Part shown: positions 41,691 through 49,328 of the stretch, one piece after another | How the letters are laid out: each line of letters opens with the position of its first letter | Numbering within the stretch: the first letter of the stretch is position 1 | NCBI RefSeq assembly: GCF_900091555.1 | Contig: NZ_FMCX01000006.1 | Location: forward strand, 375,982 to 439,981 | Length of the DNA: 64,000 bases | Source of the DNA: Micromonospora mirobrigensis | Lineage (GTDB): Bacteria > Actinomycetota > Actinomycetes > Mycobacteriales > Micromonosporaceae | Direction of reading: 5' to 3' | The notes under the pieces: generated by a model | What the model saw: the letters and a program-made list of their open reading frames with translations, nothing else | Told to the model about the DNA's origin: nothing | The model's database searches: none | Made by a program: the position numbers and the translations under genes

Positions 41691-42511
41691 CCCTTCAGAC
41701 CGCTGCGGGACACACCCTGGATGATGTGCCGCTGGGCCGCCACGAAGAGGATCAGCACCGGCACGCTGGCCAGCACCGCACCGGCCATGATCACCGGATA
41801 GTCGGTGACGTAGGCGCCCTGGAGCAGGCCCAGGCCCGGCGGCAGGGTCAGCCGCTCCGGGCTGAACAGCACGTAGATCGGCCAGAGGAAGTCGTTCCAG
41901 TTGGTCAGGAACGACAGCACCGCGAGGGTGGCCAGGGCCGGCTTGGAGAGCGGCAGCAGCACCTTCGAGAAGATCTGCCAGTGGTTCGCCCCGTCCAGCA
42001 CCGCCGCCTCCTCCAGCTCGGCCGGGATGGAGAGGAAGAACTGGCGCAGGAAGAACACGCCGAACGCGCTGGCCGCGCCGGGCACGACCACCACGGTCAG
42101 GGTGTCCAGCCAGCCGAGCCGGTCGGCGATCACGAAGTTCGGGATGATCAGCGAGGTCGGCGGGATGAACAGCGTGCCCACGATCAGCGCGAAGCCCACG
42201 CCCCGGCCGCGGAACCGCAGCCGGGCCAGCGCGTACGCGGCCATCGAGGCGGTCGCCAGCACCAGCAGCGCGTGCAGGGTGGCGGCCAGCATGCTGTTGA
42301 GGAACCAGCGCAGCACCGGGTTGGCGGTGTTGCCGAGGATCTGCTCGTAGCCGTAGGTGGAGAACGGCTTCGGCACGAAGGTCGGCGGGATCTTCTGCGC
42401 CTCGCCGTAGGTCTTCACCGAGGTGATGAGCATCCAGACCAGCGGGGTCAGGAAGATCAGGGCGAGGAGCACCAGCAGCCCGTAGCGCGCGGAACGGCGG
42501 AGAGTCGTCAT
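41687..42511 (-). CDS. Carbohydrate ABC transporter permease (MalG/AraQ-like)
   Basis: The 274-residue inner-membrane permease has six helices, with the first at about 11-32. The EAA loop is FFLSIPAELEEAAVLDGANHWQI in outline, with E-L-E-E-A-A followed by D-G-A near residue 175, which docks the shared ATPase. The MalG-type subunit always acts with a MalF-type one, here the gene just upstream. No ATPase gene is in the operon, so a general MsiK-like ATPase elsewhere probably powers it. The ATG-TGA overlap with the GH43 gene shows coupling. Confidence 0.92.
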   Translation of the reverse strand: MTTLRRSARYGLLVLLALIFLTPLVWMLITSVKTYGEAQKIPPTFVPKPFSTYGYEQILGNTANPVLRWFLNSMLAATLHALLVLATASMAAYALARLRFRGRGVGFALIVGTLFIPPTSLIIPNFVIADRLGWLDTLTVVVVPGAASAFGVFFLRQFFLSIPAELEEAAVLDGANHWQIFSKVLLPLSKPALATLAVLSFLTNWNDFLWPIYVLFSPERLTLPPGLGLLQGAYVTDYPVIMAGAVLASVPVLILFVAAQRHIIQGVSRSGLKG

Positions 42512-42521
42512 CGGGTGCCCC

Positions 42522-43484
42522 TCAGTCTTCCCGGTACCGGAAGAACCGGAAGTTGATCAGGCTGATCACGGTGAGCGCCAGCGCGAAGACGATGCTCATC
42601 GCGGCCGCCCGGCCGGCGTCGTTGTCCCGCAGCCCCTCGTCGACGATCCGCCAGACCACCGTCCTGGTCTCCTCACCGGGCGCGCCCTGGGTGATCAGGA
42701 AGGACTGGCCGAAGACGTTCGCCGAGGCGAGGATCGTGGTGGTCAGCACGAAGAGCAGGACCGGGCGCAGCCCCGGGACGGTGACGTTGCGGAACCGCTG
42801 CCAGGCGTTCGCGCCGTCCATCCGGGACGCCTCGTAGAGCTCCGGCGAGATGTCCTGGAGGCCGGCCAGGTAGATCACCGCGTTGAAGCCGGAGGTCCAC
42901 CAGACGGTCACCCCGACCAGCGACACCCAGGCCCACGGCACGTCGGTCACCCACGGGGTGTCCGCGGGCAGCCCCACCGCGCCGAGCAGCCGGTTGACCA
43001 GGCCCAGGTTGGCGTCGAGCAGGAAGCGCCAGAGCAGGCCGATCACCGCGACCCCGAGGACGTACGGGGCGAAGTACACCGCCCGGAAGAACGTGCGGCC
43101 GGGGAACGACTTGTTGAGCAGCAGCGCCAGCCCGAGCGGGATGACCACCAGCAGCGGCACCGAGAAGACGGTGAAGATCGCGGTGGCCTTCACGCTCGAC
43201 CACCAGTCGCCGTAGATCGCCGACTCGCTGTCGAACAGGTCCTTGTAGTTGTCCAGCCCGACGAAGGGCCGGTTGGGCAGTTGCAGATCCCACTGGTGCA
43301 CGCTCAGCCAGACCCCGAAGAGGATCGGCAGCAGGCCGAAGGTGAGGAAGAGCAGCAGGTACGGCGCGAGGAAGAGGTACGGGGTCGCGCGGCTGCCCCG
43401 CTCCGTCACGCCCCGGCGGCCCTTCCCGCCCGCCGGGGGCGGCGCGTCCTTGCGCGCCGCCCCGACCTCGATCACATCCGCCAT
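42522..43484 (-). CDS. Sugar ABC transporter permease (MalF/AraP-like)
   Basis: This 320-residue permease has six membrane helices after a cytoplasmic tail with RRGVTERGSRATPYLFLAPY. The EAA loop reads GLQDISPELYEASRMDGANA near residue 220, followed by W-Q-R-F. With the MalG-like partner it forms the channel for a sugar, probably arabinose or arabino-oligosaccharide as judged from the neighbouring hydrolases. It lies 10 bases before the second permease gene and follows the binding-protein gene by six bases. Confidence 0.92.
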   Translation of the reverse strand: MADVIEVGAARKDAPPPAGGKGRRGVTERGSRATPYLFLAPYLLLFLTFGLLPILFGVWLSVHQWDLQLPNRPFVGLDNYKDLFDSESAIYGDWWSSVKATAIFTVFSVPLLVVIPLGLALLLNKSFPGRTFFRAVYFAPYVLGVAVIGLLWRFLLDANLGLVNRLLGAVGLPADTPWVTDVPWAWVSLVGVTVWWTSGFNAVIYLAGLQDISPELYEASRMDGANAWQRFRNVTVPGLRPVLLFVLTTTILASANVFGQSFLITQGAPGEETRTVVWRIVDEGLRDNDAGRAAAMSIVFALALTVISLINFRFFRYRED

Positions 43485-43490
43485 GGGGAA

Positions 43491-44825
43491 TCAGTTCCCG
43501 TACTTCTTGCGGTTGTCCTCGAGCTGCTTGTTGGCCTTGGCGACCCCGTCGTCGAGGGCCTGCTTCGGCGACTTCTTGTTCAGCGCCGCCTCGTTGAAGG
43601 AGTTGTAGAAGGTCAGCAGCACCTCGCCGAGACCCGGCGTGGCCGGCGGGAAGGCCGCGTACTCCAGCTCGGGGGCGAGGGTGGAGACGTCCTTGATCGC
43701 CTTGAACTCGGCGCTCTCCCGGACCGCCTTGCGGGCCGGGACCTGGCCGCCCTTGGCCCAGTCCAGTGAGTGCTCGCTCAGCCAGTTGATGAAGACCTTG
43801 GCGCCGGAGATCTTGTTGTTGTCGGCGCCGCGCTGCTTCACGATGGTGAAGTTGTGCGAGTTCGCCCAGACGGCCTTCTGGGTGCCGAGCTGCGGCACCT
43901 CGGCGACGCCGATCTGCGCGGCCGGGTCCTTGGCGATGTCGTTGATCTGCCAGATGCCGTTGAAGTTGAACGCGTTCTTGCCGGCCTTGAGGGCCAGGTA
44001 GTCGGCGTCCTGGCCGACGTTGGCCGGGGAGTAGCCCTGCTTGATCATGTCGACCAGCCAGGTGCAGGCCTCGACCGCCGGGTCCGAGTTGAAGGTGGCC
44101 TTCTGGACCTGGTCGTCGAAGAGGGTGCCGCCCCACTGGTGCAGCAGGGAGTAGAAGGTCATGCCGCCGGTGAACTGGAACGGGCTGACCCAGAAGCCCT
44201 GGATGCCCGACTTCTTCAGCTCGACCAGCGCGGCGGTGAACTCCTCCTTGTTCGTCGGCGGCTTGTTCGGGTCCAGGCCGGCCTTCTGCATGACGGCCTT
44301 GTTGTAGTAGAAGCCCAGCGGGTGCATGTCCAGCGGGATGCCGTACCGCTTGTCGTTGTAGATGCCGCCCGTCCAGACGGTCGGGGCGAAGTCGCCCTCG
44401 TTGAGCTCCAGCGCCTTGGACACGTCGTCCAGCTCGGTGATCACGCCGCGGGCGGCGAAGGTGGCCAGCTGGTCCATGTGCATGACCGCGATGTCCGGGC
44501 CGTTGCCGCTGGAGACCGCGCCGGGCAGCTTGCTGTAGTAGTCCTCCCACTGGTACGTGGTGACCGCCACCGCGATGTTCTGGTGCTCGCTGTTGAACTG
44601 CTGCACCAGCTTCTTGAAGATGTCGCCGTCACCGCCGGTGAAGCCGTTCCACAGCTTCAGGTCGACCTTCGGGCCGGTGTAGTCCTTGCCGCCGTTGCCC
44701 GCGGCGGGGCCGCCCGACTTGGTGGCGCTGCCGCCACCGCAACCGGCCAGGGTCAGCGAGGCGGCCGTGCCGAGACCGACGCCGAGCCCGAGCAGGCGCC
44801 GCCGGCTCATTTCGTTCTGGATCAT
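43491..44825 (-). CDS. Sugar ABC transporter substrate-binding lipoprotein
   Basis: The 444-residue binding protein has a lipoprotein signal with twin arginines (SRRRLLGLGVGLGTAASLTL) and lipobox LAGC at about residue 29, so export may use the Tat route. The mature protein is of the extracellular solute-binding family 1 type: KLWNGFTGGDGDIFKKLVQQ at about 56-75 and YGIPLDMHPLGFYYNKAVM at about 165. ATG 44825 is favoured over ATG 44810 because AAGGAG lies nine bases upstream. As the first transport gene of the operon it should be the most expressed. Confidence 0.92.
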   Translation of the reverse strand: MIQNEMSRRRLLGLGVGLGTAASLTLAGCGGGSATKSGGPAAGNGGKDYTGPKVDLKLWNGFTGGDGDIFKKLVQQFNSEHQNIAVAVTTYQWEDYYSKLPGAVSSGNGPDIAVMHMDQLATFAARGVITELDDVSKALELNEGDFAPTVWTGGIYNDKRYGIPLDMHPLGFYYNKAVMQKAGLDPNKPPTNKEEFTAALVELKKSGIQGFWVSPFQFTGGMTFYSLLHQWGGTLFDDQVQKATFNSDPAVEACTWLVDMIKQGYSPANVGQDADYLALKAGKNAFNFNGIWQINDIAKDPAAQIGVAEVPQLGTQKAVWANSHNFTIVKQRGADNNKISGAKVFINWLSEHSLDWAKGGQVPARKAVRESAEFKAIKDVSTLAPELEYAAFPPATPGLGEVLLTFYNSFNEAALNKKSPKQALDDGVAKANKQLEDNRKKYGN

Positions 44826-44867
44826 GCGGTTATCTCCTTGGGGGACGGGGTGAAGGATATTCCCTGG

Positions 44868-46379
44868 TCAGGGCCGGGTGCCAAAGCGCAGCACGTTCCA
44901 GGAGACCGCCGGCAGGCGTACGGAGCAGCGACCGCCGTCGGAGGTGGGGGTGGGCAGTGCCCGGGGCGTCACCCGGTCGGGTTCGGCCTCGGTGTTGATC
45001 GCCTCCGGGTCGTCCCCGGCGGCCAGGGTGAGGTGTTCCACACCACGCAGGCCGGGCAGCCCGCGCAGGTCCAGGTCGAGCGGGAGGTCCTCCTCGCTCC
45101 GGTTCACCGCGAAGACGACGAGCTCACCGCTCTCCTCGTCGTGCAGCGCGACGGTGTCCAGCACCGGCACGTCGCCGTAGCGCCTGGTCTCGTAGCTGGG
45201 GGAGACCGGTTCGGTACGCAGCACGGTGCCGCGGGCGTACCGGGCGGTGAGGGCGAACGGGTGGAAGATGCTCTGCCGCCAGGCCGGCCCGCCGTTGCGG
45301 GTCCGGATCGGGGCGATCACGTTCGCCAGCTGCGCCTGGCAGGCCACGCCGACCCGGTCGGCGTGCCGGAGCAGGGTGATCAGCAGGTCGCCGACGACCA
45401 CCGCGTCGACCGCGGTGAAGTCGTCCTCGATCAGGGCGGGCGCCTCCACCCAGCCGCGCCGGTCCAGGTCGGCCTTGAGGCGCGACTCGTACCAGACGTT
45501 CCACTCGTCGAAGGAGATCTTGAGCTTGCGCTTCTGCCGCAGCTTGGCGGCCACGTGGTCGGCGGTGGCCACCACGTCGTTGATGAAGCCGTCCATGTCG
45601 ATCGCGGAGGCCAGGATGCTGGCCCGGTCGCCGTCGGACGGGTCGTAGTAGGTGTGCGCGGAGATGTAGTCGACGTGCTCGTAGGTGTGCTCCAGCACGG
45701 TCGCCTCCCAGGAGGCGAAGGTGGGCATCCGGCTGTTGGAGCTGCCGCAGGCCACCAGGCTGATCGACGGGTCGATCAGCTTCATCGCCCGGGCGGTCTC
45801 GGCGGCGAGCCGGCCGTACTCGTCGGCGGTCTTGTGGCCGACCTGCCACGGCCCGTCCAGCTCGTTGCCCAGGCACCAGAGCTTGACCCCGTACGGGTCC
45901 TCGACGCCGTGCTTGCGGCGCAGGTCCGACAGCTGGGTGCCGCCCGGGTGGTTGGTGTATTCGAGCAGGTCGCAGGCCTCCTGGACGCCCCGGGTGCCGA
46001 GGTTGACCGCCATCATGGTCTCGACGCCGGCCTGGTCGGCCCAGGTCATGAACTCGTTGAGGCCGAAGGCGTTGGTCTCGATGGTCTTCCAGGCCAGGTC
46101 GAGCCGGCGGGGCCGGTCGCCGACCGGGCCGACGCCGTCCTCCCAGCGGTAGCCGGAGACGAAGTTGCCGCCCGGGTAGCGGACCACGGAGACGCCAAGC
46201 TCGCGGGTCAGGTCGAGCACGTCGCGGCGCAGGCCGAGCGGGTCGGCGGTGGCGTGGCCCGGCTCGTACACCCCGCCGTAGACGCAGCGCCCCATGTGCT
46301 CGACGAAGGAACCGAAGAGCCGTCGGTCGGCGGGGCCGATCGCGAAGGCCGGGTCGATGGTCAGCTGCGCGCCATGCAA
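44868..46379 (-). CDS. GH51 alpha-L-arabinofuranosidase
   Basis: The 503-residue intracellular enzyme removes terminal arabinofuranosyl units. Family features are RRLFGSFVEHMGRCVYGGVY at the start, VVRYPGGNFVSGYRWEDGVG, the acid/base Glu in WCLGNELDGPWQ and the nucleophile Glu in ISFDEWNVWYESR. A typical GH51 protein begins MHxAxLTLDPAF; here that corresponds to the TTG at 46379 (decoded HGAQLTIDPAF after the start), which has AAAGGCGG upstream. A GTG at 46400 would add seven residues. There is no signal peptide. It is the first gene of the arabinoside operon, 43 bases before the binding-protein gene, under LacI-type control. Confidence 0.92.
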   Translation of the reverse strand: MHGAQLTIDPAFAIGPADRRLFGSFVEHMGRCVYGGVYEPGHATADPLGLRRDVLDLTRELGVSVVRYPGGNFVSGYRWEDGVGPVGDRPRRLDLAWKTIETNAFGLNEFMTWADQAGVETMMAVNLGTRGVQEACDLLEYTNHPGGTQLSDLRRKHGVEDPYGVKLWCLGNELDGPWQVGHKTADEYGRLAAETARAMKLIDPSISLVACGSSNSRMPTFASWEATVLEHTYEHVDYISAHTYYDPSDGDRASILASAIDMDGFINDVVATADHVAAKLRQKRKLKISFDEWNVWYESRLKADLDRRGWVEAPALIEDDFTAVDAVVVGDLLITLLRHADRVGVACQAQLANVIAPIRTRNGGPAWRQSIFHPFALTARYARGTVLRTEPVSPSYETRRYGDVPVLDTVALHDEESGELVVFAVNRSEEDLPLDLDLRGLPGLRGVEHLTLAAGDDPEAINTEAEPDRVTPRALPTPTSDGGRCSVRLPAVSWNVLRFGTRP

Positions 46380-46406
46380 GGGGGTACCGCCTTTCCTCAC
46401 CTGTGC

Positions 46407-46426
46407 CGGGTGACTGCAGTCACCCG
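46407..46426. promoter_or_regulatory. Perfect 20-base palindrome before the GH51 gene
   Basis: CGGGTGACTGCAGTCACCCG at 46407-46426 is an exact palindrome, 27 bases upstream of the GH51 start. It differs from the CAACGTTG operators next to it, so it may be a second regulator site or a 5'-leader hairpin. Confidence 0.55.
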
Positions 46427-46440
46427 TACCTCAGGCTTTC

Positions 46441-46487
46441 TACAACGTTGTAAGCAACGTTGTAAAGGCTCTGTTACACGATAGAGT
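46441..46487. promoter_or_regulatory. Tandem LacI-type operators and lacI promoter
   Basis: TACAACGTTGTA (46441-46452) is a perfect palindrome, and AGCAACGTTGTA (46453-46464) is a second copy starting exactly 12 bases later. TTGTAA (46460-46465) and TAGAGT (46482-46487) form a promoter for the LacI-type gene that overlaps the second operator. The divergent arabinoside operon starts on the other side, so one repressor can control both. Confidence 0.8.
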
Positions 46488-46520
46488 CCTGAGCGGTAAC
46501 CCGCAGGGGAGGACGAGGTC

Positions 46521-47525
46521 GTGCGACACAGACTGAAGGACGTGGCCGAACGGGCCGGAGTCTCGGTCAAGACCGTCTCCAACGTGGTCAACGGCTACCT
46601 GCACGTGAAGCCGGACACCCGGGCCCGGGTCGAGGAGGCGATCGCCGAGCTGAACTACCGGCCCAACCTCTCGGCGCGAAACCTGCGCAAGGGACGTACC
46701 GGGGTGATCGCCCTGGCCGTGCCGGAACTGGACATCCCCTACTTCGCCGAGCTGGCCCGGCACGTGGTGGCCGCCGCCGCCGACCACGGCTGGACGGTGC
46801 TGATCGACCAGACCGGCGGCCGGCGGGAGCAGGAGCGGGTGGCCGCCGCCGGGATCGGCGACCACATGATCGACGGGTTGATCTTCAGTCCGCTGGCGCT
46901 CACCGCCGACGACCTCGCCGCCCTGGACGGGCTGCCCACGGTGCTGCTCGGCGAGCGGGTCGACCACGGCCCCGCCGACCACGTGGCCATCGACAACGTC
47001 ACCGCCGCTCGGGAGATGACCGCCCACCTGATCGGCCTCGGCCGGCGCCGGATCGCCGCCATCGGCGACCAGCGCACCCCTGAGGGGGCCAGCGCGCGGC
47101 TCCGCCTCGCCGGCTACGCCGCCGCGCTGGCCGACGCCGGCATCGACTACGACGAGCGGCTGGTGGCGCCCGCGCCGGTCTGGCACCGCGCGGACGGCGC
47201 CGCCGCGATGCGCCAGCTCCTGGCCTCCGGCGTACGCCCCGACGCCGTCTTCTGCTTCAACGACACCCTGGCCCTCGGCGCGCTACGGGCGCTGCACGAG
47301 GCCGGCCTCAAGGTGCCCGACGACGTGGCGGTGGCCGGTTTCGACGACATCGAGGACGGCCGGTTCAGCGTCCCCACCCTCACCACCGTCTCCCCCGACA
47401 AGGAGCAGATCGCCCGCCTCGCGGTCGAACTCCTCGCCGGCCGCCTGGCCGGTGATCGGGAAGCTCCCCCCAGGGAACTCACCGCCCCCCACCACCTGAC
47501 CCCAAGGGAATCCACCCACCCCTGA
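46521..47525 (+). CDS. LacI-family transcriptional regulator of the arabinoside operon
   Basis: This repressor of 334 residues has an N-terminal LacI HTH with hinge: RLKDVAERAGVSVKTVSNVV and LNYRPNLSARNLRKGRTGVI. A periplasmic-binding-protein-like effector domain follows (about 60-330, VPELDIPYFAELARHVVAAA, FCFNDTLALGALRALHEAGL, VAGFDDIEDGRFSVPTLTTV). GTG 46521 with GGGGAGG upstream is a good start. It is divergent from the GH51-transporter-GH43 operon, and tandem CAACGTTG operators lie between, so it most likely represses both sides until a sugar binds. Confidence 0.94.
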   Translation: MRHRLKDVAERAGVSVKTVSNVVNGYLHVKPDTRARVEEAIAELNYRPNLSARNLRKGRTGVIALAVPELDIPYFAELARHVVAAAADHGWTVLIDQTGGRREQERVAAAGIGDHMIDGLIFSPLALTADDLAALDGLPTVLLGERVDHGPADHVAIDNVTAAREMTAHLIGLGRRRIAAIGDQRTPEGASARLRLAGYAAALADAGIDYDERLVAPAPVWHRADGAAAMRQLLASGVRPDAVFCFNDTLALGALRALHEAGLKVPDDVAVAGFDDIEDGRFSVPTLTTVSPDKEQIARLAVELLAGRLAGDREAPPRELTAPHHLTPRESTHP

Positions 47526-47565
47526 CCCACCCCATCCCGCCCGCCTCCACCCCGCGCTCCGCACC

Positions 47566-47626
47566 GTTGATCATGAAGTTAGCGCCATTCTCACCGGCGT
47601 GTCGTGCCGCTAACTTCATGATCAAC
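47566..47626. repeat. Palindromic element, GATCATGAAGTTAGC family, copy 2
   Basis: Perfect 19-base arms at 47566-47584 and 47608-47626 (core GTTGATCATGAAGTTAGCG) flank a 23-base loop; 47565 and 47627 also pair. Like copy 1, it lies between convergent genes and within 60 bases of both stop codons. Loop sequences of the two copies are unrelated. Confidence 0.9.
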
Positions 47627-47646
47627 GCGCGTTGCTCCCGAAGGGG

Positions 47647-48405
47647 TCAGTCGAAGAAGCGGGCCTGGTGGCTGCGGGTGGGCGGGGGTGCGTCGGGGGA
47701 GAGGGGCGTCAGGTCGGCGAAGATGCTGGCGCCGTCGCAGCCGGCGTGCAGCGGGTGCCAGCGGGGGGTGCCGGGCGGGCGCTGACCGCAGACGCCCTTG
47801 ATCGTCTGTACGTCGAGGAAGCGGACGTGGGTCGGGTCGGCCACCGCGTTGACGTGCCGCCACCACGGGCTCATCACGTGCAGGACGCCACCCGGCCGCA
47901 GCACCCGGTGGCACTCGTCCACCAGCGGCAGGAAGTCGATCAGGTGCTCCAGGATGTGCACCGCGAAGAGCACGTCCACCGAGTCGTCGGCCAACGGCAG
48001 CGAGCCGGACAGGTCGGCCACGGCGTCCACCCCGGGCGCCCGGCAGATGTCCAGGCCCAGGTTGCCCGGCCACTGCTTCTGGCCGCCGCAGCCCAGGTCC
48101 ACCACCACCGGGTCCCGGCCGGCGACCCGGACCCGGCACCAGACCGCGTAGACCCCGGCCAGCCGCCCCACCAGGTCGCGGACCAGCCGCAGCTGGGCCG
48201 GCTCGTCGACCTCCCCGTCGACGTGGGCCACCCCGCCGTCGAAGCGCACCTGGACGGCGAGCCCGCGCAGCCGCTCGTCGTGCCGGGCCTGCTCGGCCCA
48301 CGCCTCGGTGAGGAAACCGTCGACCGCCCGCAGCCGATCGGCCGAGGGCGGATTCGGTGCCATCGCGACCATGCGGGCCACCTCCCGGCCGGCCGTTACC
48401 CGCAT
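47647..48405 (-). CDS. BON-like domain fused to a class I methyltransferase
   Basis: The 252-residue protein seems to have two domains. At about 22-95, LRAVDGFLTEAWAEQARHDE and VRFDGGVAHVDGEVDEPAQL then LVRDLVGRLAGV have the pattern of a BON domain, normally found in OsmY-like envelope proteins. At about 100-230 is a SAM-dependent methyltransferase: motif I VVVDLGCGGQKQWPGNLGLD, acidic VDAVADLSGSLPLADDSVDV and post-II HRVLRPGGVLHVMSP. The substrate is unknown. Start GTG/ATG choices at 48405 and 48372 differ by 11 residues. The combination is unusual. Confidence 0.78.
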   Translation of the reverse strand: MRVTAGREVARMVAMAPNPPSADRLRAVDGFLTEAWAEQARHDERLRGLAVQVRFDGGVAHVDGEVDEPAQLRLVRDLVGRLAGVYAVWCRVRVAGRDPVVVDLGCGGQKQWPGNLGLDICRAPGVDAVADLSGSLPLADDSVDVLFAVHILEHLIDFLPLVDECHRVLRPGGVLHVMSPWWRHVNAVADPTHVRFLDVQTIKGVCGQRPPGTPRWHPLHAGCDGASIFADLTPLSPDAPPPTRSHQARFFD

Positions 48406-48414
48406 TCGGACCCG

Positions 48415-48966
48415 CTATGCCCGCCGGTCAGACCTTGGTCTGGGTGAGCCGCCAGTGGTTGCCGAACGGGTCGCGGAAGCCGCAGTCGATGCCGTAGAAG
48501 CGCTCCGACGGCTCCTCGGTGAACTCCACGCCCTTCGCCGAGAGCTCCCGGTAGGTCGCCCAGCAGTCGTCGGTGGCCAGCGCCCCCGGACCGAGCAGGC
48601 CGGCAGCCGGGCCAGCTCCGCGTGCCGCGCCACCGCCCCGGCCCGGTACCCACTGGGGCTCTCCCCGACGAAGCGGCGGAACTGGGTGCTGAACGAGCCC
48701 AGGCTGGTGAAGCCGACCGCCAGGCAGACCTCGGTGACCGTGAGGTCCCCGTCGCGCAGCAGCGCCTTGGCCCGTTCCAGCCGCCGGGTGAGCAGGTAGC
48801 GGTGCGGGGTCACCCCGAAGGCGGCGACGAAGCTGCGGGTGAAGTGCGCCCGGGACACGTGGGCGCGGCGAGCCAGCGCCGGGACGTCCAGCGGCTCGGC
48901 GTACGACCGGTCGATGTGGTCGCGGACCCGCAGCAGGTGCCGGGCGAGCGGCGTGGACGGGCCCAC
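48415..48966 (-). CDS. AraC-family regulator with an aberrant C-terminal tail
   Basis: The first 125 residues hold an intact pair of AraC-type helix-turn-helix motifs: VPALARRAHVSRAHFTRSFV, then RLERAKALLRDGDLTVTEVC and VGFTSLGSFSTQFRRFVGES with PSGYRA. After LARLPAC the frame runs for some 55 residues of Arg/Ser/Thr-rich low-complexity sequence. Those bases encode, in another frame, the end of a glyoxalase protein. A deletion appears to have joined the regulator end to the glyoxalase end. DNA binding may persist. In relatives this regulator is followed by a VOC (glyoxalase) gene. Confidence 0.75.
   Translation of the reverse strand: MGPSTPLARHLLRVRDHIDRSYAEPLDVPALARRAHVSRAHFTRSFVAAFGVTPHRYLLTRRLERAKALLRDGDLTVTEVCLAVGFTSLGSFSTQFRRFVGESPSGYRAGAVARHAELARLPACSVRGRWPPTTAGRPTGSSRRRAWSSPRSRRSASTASTAASATRSATTGGSPRPRSDRRA
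48428..48598 (-). pseudogene. Remnant of a VOC/glyoxalase-family gene (C-terminal third)
   Basis: In a frame different from the AraC gene, 56 codons ending at TGA 48428-48430 read GALATDDCWATYRELSAKGV, EFTEEPSERFYGIDCGFRDP and FGNHWRLTQTKV. This is the typical last beta-alpha-beta module of VOC proteins, with the metal-ligand Glu region (FRDPFGNHW). The N-terminal two thirds and a start codon are missing. Confidence 0.8.
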
Positions 48967-48969
48967 GGC

Positions 48970-49290
48970 TCAGCCGGAGACGGTCCGCCGGACGGTACGC
49001 CCACCGGGCCGCATCCGCTGGCGGGGCTGCGGGGTGGGCGCCTTGGGCCGCTTGAGGTGGTAACGGTGCAGCTCGTTGTTGCCGGGCAGGGACGGGTCCT
49101 CGCTCATCGACACCAGCTCCCAGCCCTGGTCACCGGCCCGGTTCAGGTGGGCCAGCGCGGTGTCGCCGTAGGGCGTGACGTCGACCATCGACCCGTCGGG
49201 GCCGTACCAGATGAAGACGATCTCCCAGCCGATGTCGGTGCTCGCGGCCTGGCGGCGGCGGACCAGCAGCGCGTACTCCCACTTGAGCAT
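48970..49290 (-). CDS. Conserved hypothetical protein, about 106 aa
   Basis: The product starts MLKWEYALLVRRRQAASTDI and contains IVFIWYGPDGSMVDVTPYGD and LNRAGDQGWELVSMSEDPSL, then a basic Pro/Arg-rich tail. The W-E-Y-(x)n-LN-x-x-G-x-x-GWELV pattern recalls small DUF4177-like proteins, in which the same two parts occur; this is a likeness only. There is no signal peptide or membrane helix. ATG 49290 has GGTGAG upstream. It sits three bases after the AraC gene start and downstream of the ABC-F gene on the same strand. Confidence 0.7.
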   Translation of the reverse strand: MLKWEYALLVRRRQAASTDIGWEIVFIWYGPDGSMVDVTPYGDTALAHLNRAGDQGWELVSMSEDPSLPGNNELHRYHLKRPKAPTPQPRQRMRPGGRTVRRTVSG

Positions 49291-49328
49291 GGCGTCATTC
49301 TCACCCGGCGCGACCCGGCCGGCACGGA

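Noticed and set aside
43770..46484. Long open frame antisense to the binding-protein and GH51 genes
   Set aside because: It crosses two well supported genes and an operator region, and its composition is noncoding.
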